This document shows positions 14,146 to 17,959 of a stretch of DNA of 17,959 nucleotides, piece after piece (the stretch's first letter is position 1; each line of letters opens with the position of its first letter). The DNA is from Flavobacteriaceae bacterium (lineage in GTDB: Bacteria; Bacteroidota; Bacteroidia; Flavobacteriales; Flavobacteriaceae), in NCBI GenBank assembly GCA_023262245.1, contig JALRDC010000088.1:1-17959 (forward strand), written 5' to 3'. The notes beneath the pieces were generated by a model. The model worked only from the letters and a program-made list of their open reading frames with translations. It did no database searches and was not told where the DNA came from. The position numbers and the translations under genes are program-made.

Positions 14146-14879
14146 TTTTTTAACTCATTGTTACGTCTTTCCTCAAGGAATTTTAAAAACTCTTTACCGT
14201 ATTTAGAACTACTGACTTCTGGAGTCATTTTAACTGCAATGGAATCCAGGAGTGACAAGTTTGCATCATAAACTTGAGTTAAAGCCAAATAAGGGGCGAT
14301 GTTTTCATCAGTATTATTTGCTGCAAAGTTAATAGTATATAGATAGCGTCTCTTTAACAGATTGTCAATTTTTTGTTCCAAGGAGTCAGCTTTTTTCGTT
14401 TTACCTTCTGCCTGTGCTTCATAAAATCCTTTAACCAGTTCTAAATTTTGATCATTAAATTTTCTACTAAAGGATTGAAATTCTTGAAGTAACTCTTGAT
14501 TTTTAGAGCCTGTAATTTGAGCACTGCTCTCAAATGTTCTTAGTAAGGTATTGATTTCAATAGTGCCCTTCTCACCGAAAAACAGAATGCGATCGTTTAA
14601 GCTATCACCGTCTTCTTTATCTAAGTACAAATAGAAAACTTCTGCAGTATCAAGTGGTGTTTGAAACTCAAATTTTGGGATTCCTTGTACCAACGTAGAG
14701 TCTACATTTACCAAAAGGGTATCTTCAATTTTTTGAAGATAGAGCGTCCCTTTTCTTAAGCCTTCTATTGTTCCTTTTACAATCATGAGATCTTTTGGAG
14801 CTTCATTTTGCTTCGATCCGCAGGAGAAGATGAATAGGCTCGCAGAAAGAAGAATTATGGCAATTCGAAGTTGTTTCAT
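14142..14879 (-). CDS. DUF4369-type lipoprotein lacking a thioredoxin domain
   Basis: This 245-residue lipoprotein has a signal with a lipobox-like FIFSC and acyl-Cys at residue 20. The mature part starts with a DUF4369-like beta domain (MIVKGTIEGLRKGTLYLQKI from about 33, then DTLLVNVDSTLV, VFYLYLD and RILFFGEKGTIEINTLL). It continues as a mostly helical region (LLQEFQSFSRKFNDQN to the C-terminus, including KKADSLEQKIDNLLKRR). DUF4369 usually precedes a TlpA/AhpC thioredoxin-like domain, but no CXXC motif or thioredoxin fold follows here and the protein ends complete. The ATG at 14879 is preferred to an in-frame TTG six codons earlier that lies in the upstream gene. It is only 2 bases after the DUF5916 gene, so the two are co-transcribed. 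Confidence 0.82.
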   Translation of the reverse strand: MKQLRIAIILLSASLFIFSCGSKQNEAPKDLMIVKGTIEGLRKGTLYLQKIEDTLLVNVDSTLVQGIPKFEFQTPLDTAEVFYLYLDKEDGDSLNDRILFFGEKGTIEINTLLRTFESSAQITGSKNQELLQEFQSFSRKFNDQNLELVKGFYEAQAEGKTKKADSLEQKIDNLLKRRYLYTINFAANNTDENIAPYLALTQVYDANLSLLDSIAVKMTPEVSSSKYGKEFLKFLEERRNNELKN

Positions 14880-14881
14880 TC

Positions 14882-17092
14882 TTAAATATTTATCCAATAG
14901 GTAAATTTGAGGTTAAAACTACGATATCTTGGGGAAAAATTATCAGTGCTAATGTAATTATCATTATAAACTAAGAATAAATCTGATAGGGGAGCAAAGC
15001 GCCATTGCATTCTAGAATTTACACCTAAATTTTCACCTTGAGAGTTGTACTGAACAAAAGTGGTCCAGGAAAGTGTCTTAGTAAAGGTAAAGTCTATTTT
15101 AGGACTTACCAACCAGATGTTTTTTGTGGCATAGGGTAAGGGAAGCGCTATTGCGTTAAAGTTGACAATCATACTTGCATTTACGATGGGCTGCTTCCTC
15201 CAATTAATTTCATTTTCAATGGAAAATTTCGTTCCATTGTAAAAGCCGCCATACGATATCTTTGTATCAAAATTCAATCTTTTTCTTTGATCGGAACGAT
15301 AAGAGATTTCAAATTCAGAAAAGTTGTAATCAGAATTTGAAGGCAGGTCTTGACCATCCGCGCTCCGGGTTGGGTCAAATCCAGAGGTTAAAAATTCATA
15401 CCGGTTGGTAAATTGAAACTCCAAGCTGGTACTATTTAAAAAACTTTTACGGATCGAAGAAATTAGCCAACGGTCTGTGAGTAAATAATTATCAGCAGGA
15501 TTGTATACCAAAAAGCTACGTTGTGTAAAATTGTAACTATTTACTTTTGGGTTTTTTGGATAAATTCGATAGGTATATTCGGGACTAATTTTTAAAAAGC
15601 CCGTCCTTCTAAAAAATCCTAAGTCCGATCTAAAATCTTCACCACCGTGGATAAATTCTAAAGTGGCTCGGTGTCTAAACGTATTGCGTTGTAATCGCAT
15701 TCCTACAATTTGATCATCTTCATCCAATCCTTCTGTAAAAGACTTATGAAAAAAAGCCCGCCCAGTCCACTTGCTGTCTGGAGAGGCAAGATTGTACTCA
15801 ATTCCAGTCACACTATTTTTTCGTTCTTCCTTCTCTATAAATTCGTAGTCTTCTGTAGTCCTTCTGTCTATAAAGAAAAAACTGACATTAGATCGATCAA
15901 AGACTTTTTGTCTTAGCGTAAAGACCGTATTAAGGTTTGAGGGAATTTCATTTTTAATATCCGCATCAGTTAGGATATTTAAAAACCCAAGACGTAAATT
16001 TGAATTTAATTTTCCACTAAGTCTTGCACCGGCAATTATCTTATTTTCTATCGTATTACCATCAAGATCTTGCGCAACGCCTATCCTCCTTGAAAAGAAA
16101 GGGATAACGTCTCTGTTGATACCAAAATCTTTGAACAAATCATCATTTTGTGTGAAAAATTGTCTTTTTTCTGGAAGTGAAATAGCAAATCGTGACAAGT
16201 TGACCACCTGATCGTCTACTTCCACTTGAGAAAAATCGGGATTTAAGGTTAAGTCAAGATTGAGCGCATTTCCAATGGGAATTTTAGCATCACCACCAAC
16301 AGAAACATTAGAGCTGCTATTAGGTTCTTCAAAATCTTTCAGTGTTGCACCACTGAGGTAGGGAATTACAGAAATGGGATTTCTAGCTTTTTTTAGAGGA
16401 TTTTCAAATACCATTTTACCCATAAAAGCCAAATTTCCAATGACTTGATTTTGTGGTGTTCGAGTCCAAATACTAAATTCATTGCCTTGAGTATTTCTTC
16501 GATAGATAGTAAACCTCCATGAGGTTTGGGTGTTGTCATAGAAAAAAGCACTAAAAGGAATACGGATTTCTGCGGTATACCGATCTTCTTCTATAGTTGT
16601 TTCAACACTCCATTTAGTATCCCAAGCATAATTTCGATCGGAACGATAATTTTGATTGCCCCCAGAAATAAGGCCGTCTGCTTTAAGTCCTATGGGGTTG
16701 GTTGCAAAGGAAAAAGCATTAGTGCCATCACTAAAAGTGTCGAAAAGCAAGGTGATATAATCAGAACCCCAAGTGCTGAAATCCCTTTTTAAATTGGGTG
16801 TGGTAAAATTGGTGCCTATAATATCAGACTCTACTAAAAAGTATAAATATTGATCGTCGCGAACTACTTTAAATCGGGTTTGTTTGTTAGCTTGAACACT
16901 ATCAGTAGGTCGCCACATCCAAAATCCTGTTTGCCAATTAGTCTTTCCCCAAGCCACTTCATTGCCTTTTCCGTCAACTACGATTTCTGTTTCCACAGAG
17001 GGAACCATAAAAGATTTTTCTTCTTCTTGTGCATTTGAAAAGGCGAAAATCAGTAACGTAAAAAGATTTAAGAAGAATATTTGTTGTTGCAA
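14882..17092 (-). CDS. DUF5916 outer-membrane protein with N-terminal CBM9-like domain
   Basis: This 736-residue protein has a Sec signal peptide (cleavage about AFSNA, residue 21). A CBM9/DOMON-like beta-sandwich follows (about 30-230: IVVDGKGNEVAWGK, YLYFLVESD, WGSDYITLLFDTFSDG, DRYTAEIRIPFSAF). The long DUF5916 part (about 240-736) consists of alternating amphipathic strands typical of an outer-membrane beta-barrel, with the conserved LNLDLTLNPDFSQVEVDDQV and ISLPEKRQFF (about 280-315). It ends with an aromatic strand (SFNLKFTYWINI). The start is read as TTG at 17092: a TAG stop lies two codons upstream, and no ATG occurs before the end of the signal peptide. The substrate is unknown; some members have been proposed to take part in glycan handling. 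It forms an operon with the lipoprotein gene 2 bases downstream. Confidence 0.87.
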   Translation of the reverse strand: MQQQIFFLNLFTLLIFAFSNAQEEEKSFMVPSVETEIVVDGKGNEVAWGKTNWQTGFWMWRPTDSVQANKQTRFKVVRDDQYLYFLVESDIIGTNFTTPNLKRDFSTWGSDYITLLFDTFSDGTNAFSFATNPIGLKADGLISGGNQNYRSDRNYAWDTKWSVETTIEEDRYTAEIRIPFSAFFYDNTQTSWRFTIYRRNTQGNEFSIWTRTPQNQVIGNLAFMGKMVFENPLKKARNPISVIPYLSGATLKDFEEPNSSSNVSVGGDAKIPIGNALNLDLTLNPDFSQVEVDDQVVNLSRFAISLPEKRQFFTQNDDLFKDFGINRDVIPFFSRRIGVAQDLDGNTIENKIIAGARLSGKLNSNLRLGFLNILTDADIKNEIPSNLNTVFTLRQKVFDRSNVSFFFIDRRTTEDYEFIEKEERKNSVTGIEYNLASPDSKWTGRAFFHKSFTEGLDEDDQIVGMRLQRNTFRHRATLEFIHGGEDFRSDLGFFRRTGFLKISPEYTYRIYPKNPKVNSYNFTQRSFLVYNPADNYLLTDRWLISSIRKSFLNSTSLEFQFTNRYEFLTSGFDPTRSADGQDLPSNSDYNFSEFEISYRSDQRKRLNFDTKISYGGFYNGTKFSIENEINWRKQPIVNASMIVNFNAIALPLPYATKNIWLVSPKIDFTFTKTLSWTTFVQYNSQGENLGVNSRMQWRFAPLSDLFLVYNDNYISTDNFSPRYRSFNLKFTYWINI

Positions 17093-17198
17093 AAGCTAAT
17101 TTTTTTTGAAGCCCAAAAATAGTAATCTTTTCTCAGAGACAGTTTATTTCAAATAAGGTTTAATTTTAACTTTACTTGAATGTAATACATCCTTGCAA

Positions 17199-17957
17199 AT
17201 GAAACCATTGATTTTATTGCTATATCTTACTTCTATCTCTTCTGATTGGGGAGCCACAGGACATCGCGTGATAGGGGAAGTAGCAGCGCAACATATTTCA
17301 AAAAAAACAGCTAAAGCAATTGAGGGTCTTCTAGACGGGGCATCCTTAGCCTTTGTTTCTGTCTTTGCTGATGACATCAAATCAGACGATCGTTATAAGA
17401 CTTTTTATTCTTGGCATTTTGCAAATATAAATCTTAATGAAACCTATGAGTCTAGTTTAAAAAATCCAAAAGGAGACCTTGTACAGGCAGTAGAAACTTG
17501 TGTTAGTAAACTAAAGAGTAAAGCTATTTCTAGGAAAGAAAAACAGTTTTATTTAAAACTTTTGGTTCATTTTATAGGCGATCTTCATCAGCCAATGCAT
17601 TTAGCAAAAAAACAAGATAAAGGAGGGAATAAAGTAAAAATTAAGTGGTATGGAAAAAGTTCAAATTTGCATCGCCTATGGGATAGTGATATGATTAATA
17701 GCAGTCAATTTAGTTACACAGAATTAGCTCAAAATCTTCCATTAATTTCTTCAGAGGCATTAGAACAAATGAAAAGAAGTTCTCTTTCATTTTGGCTTTC
17801 GGAAACACATGAATTGACAAAAAGAGTTTATGAAGGACTTCCTGAAAAACCCAATTTGGGATACAAATACCAATATGAAAATTTTAATTTAATCCGATTA
17901 CAATTACTCAGAGCCGGTGTTCGACTTGCATCAATTTTAGAGGATATCTTTAGATGA
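17199..17957 (+). CDS. S1/P1-type secreted nuclease
   Basis: This 252-residue zinc-dependent nuclease of the S1/P1 family degrades single-stranded nucleic acids and often removes 3'-phosphates. The signal peptide (1-16, LLYLTSISSD) should be cut just before Trp17, since the mature N-terminal Trp is a zinc ligand. The zinc set is complete in the family spacing: Trp17, His22 (WGATGH), Asp58, His73 (WHFAN), His124, Asp128 and His134 (VHFIGDLHQPMH), His158 and Asp162 (LHRLWD). The start is the ATG at 17199; the in-frame TTG at 17193 adds nothing plausible. It is divergent from the DUF5916 gene across about 106 AT-rich bases. It probably serves extracellular nucleotide and phosphate scavenging. 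The gene ends with TGA 2 bases before the window end, so anything downstream is unseen. Confidence 0.94.
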   Translation: MKPLILLLYLTSISSDWGATGHRVIGEVAAQHISKKTAKAIEGLLDGASLAFVSVFADDIKSDDRYKTFYSWHFANINLNETYESSLKNPKGDLVQAVETCVSKLKSKAISRKEKQFYLKLLVHFIGDLHQPMHLAKKQDKGGNKVKIKWYGKSSNLHRLWDSDMINSSQFSYTELAQNLPLISSEALEQMKRSSLSFWLSETHELTKRVYEGLPEKPNLGYKYQYENFNLIRLQLLRAGVRLASILEDIFR

Positions 17958-17959
17958 TC

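Noticed and set aside
1..17959. Search by eye for CRISPR repeats, tRNA genes, insertion-sequence ends and long direct repeats
   Set aside because: Intergenic gaps are all under about 140 bases and none holds a cloverleaf, a repeated unit or terminal inverted repeats with a transposase.

Overview
The window looks like a chromosomal stretch from a low-GC member of the Bacteroidota, most likely a marine-type Flavobacteriaceae. The signs are AT-rich DNA, almost no Shine-Dalgarno sequences before the starts, perfect TAnnTTTG -7 promoter elements before several genes, and families typical of that group: DUF5916 outer-membrane barrels, DUF4369 lipoproteins, Tat-exported Gfo/Idh/MocA oxidoreductases and DUF1080 proteins. 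I see no insertion sequence, phage gene, CRISPR array, rRNA or tRNA. No gene-free stretch exceeds about 140 bases.

Positions 1-5500. The 3' part of hisS (+) meets a membrane fatty-acid-hydroxylase/sterol-desaturase-family gene (-) in a TTAA overlap of their stop codons. Next is a tight two-gene (+) unit: a Gfo/Idh/MocA oxidoreductase and, 10 bases later, a secreted DUF1080 (3-keto-glycoside hydrolase family) protein. Together they have the parts for oxidoreductive cleavage of a glycosidic bond. The unit runs head-on into a (-) DEAD-box RNA helicase with a DbpA-type C-terminal RNA-binding domain.

Positions 5440-11200. A second Gfo/Idh/MocA enzyme (-), with a canonical twin-arginine signal and its own terminator, is divergent from a YbjJ-like MFS transporter (+). 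Three secreted-protein genes follow on (+): a serine carboxypeptidase-like S10 peptidase, a 139-residue protein of unknown function, and a 255-residue protein that appears to be an internal duplication. The group ends in a strong bidirectional terminator shared with prfC (-).

Positions 11200-17959. prfC (release factor 3) has a good Bacteroidota promoter and is divergent from an idi-queD pair (+), which overlaps by ATGA and links isoprenoid isomerisation to pterin/queuosine synthesis. A small charged 88-residue protein follows and meets, again in a TTAA stop overlap, a (-) envelope operon: a DUF5916/CBM9-like outer-membrane barrel protein (TTG start) followed 2 bases later by a DUF4369-type lipoprotein. 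A complete S1/P1-type secreted nuclease (+) closes the window.

Most of the window is housekeeping plus periplasmic/outer-membrane scavenging. The most interesting element is the compact Gfo/Idh plus DUF1080 pair, possibly assisted by the second Gfo/Idh enzyme and the MFS transporter; their substrates cannot be read from the sequence.
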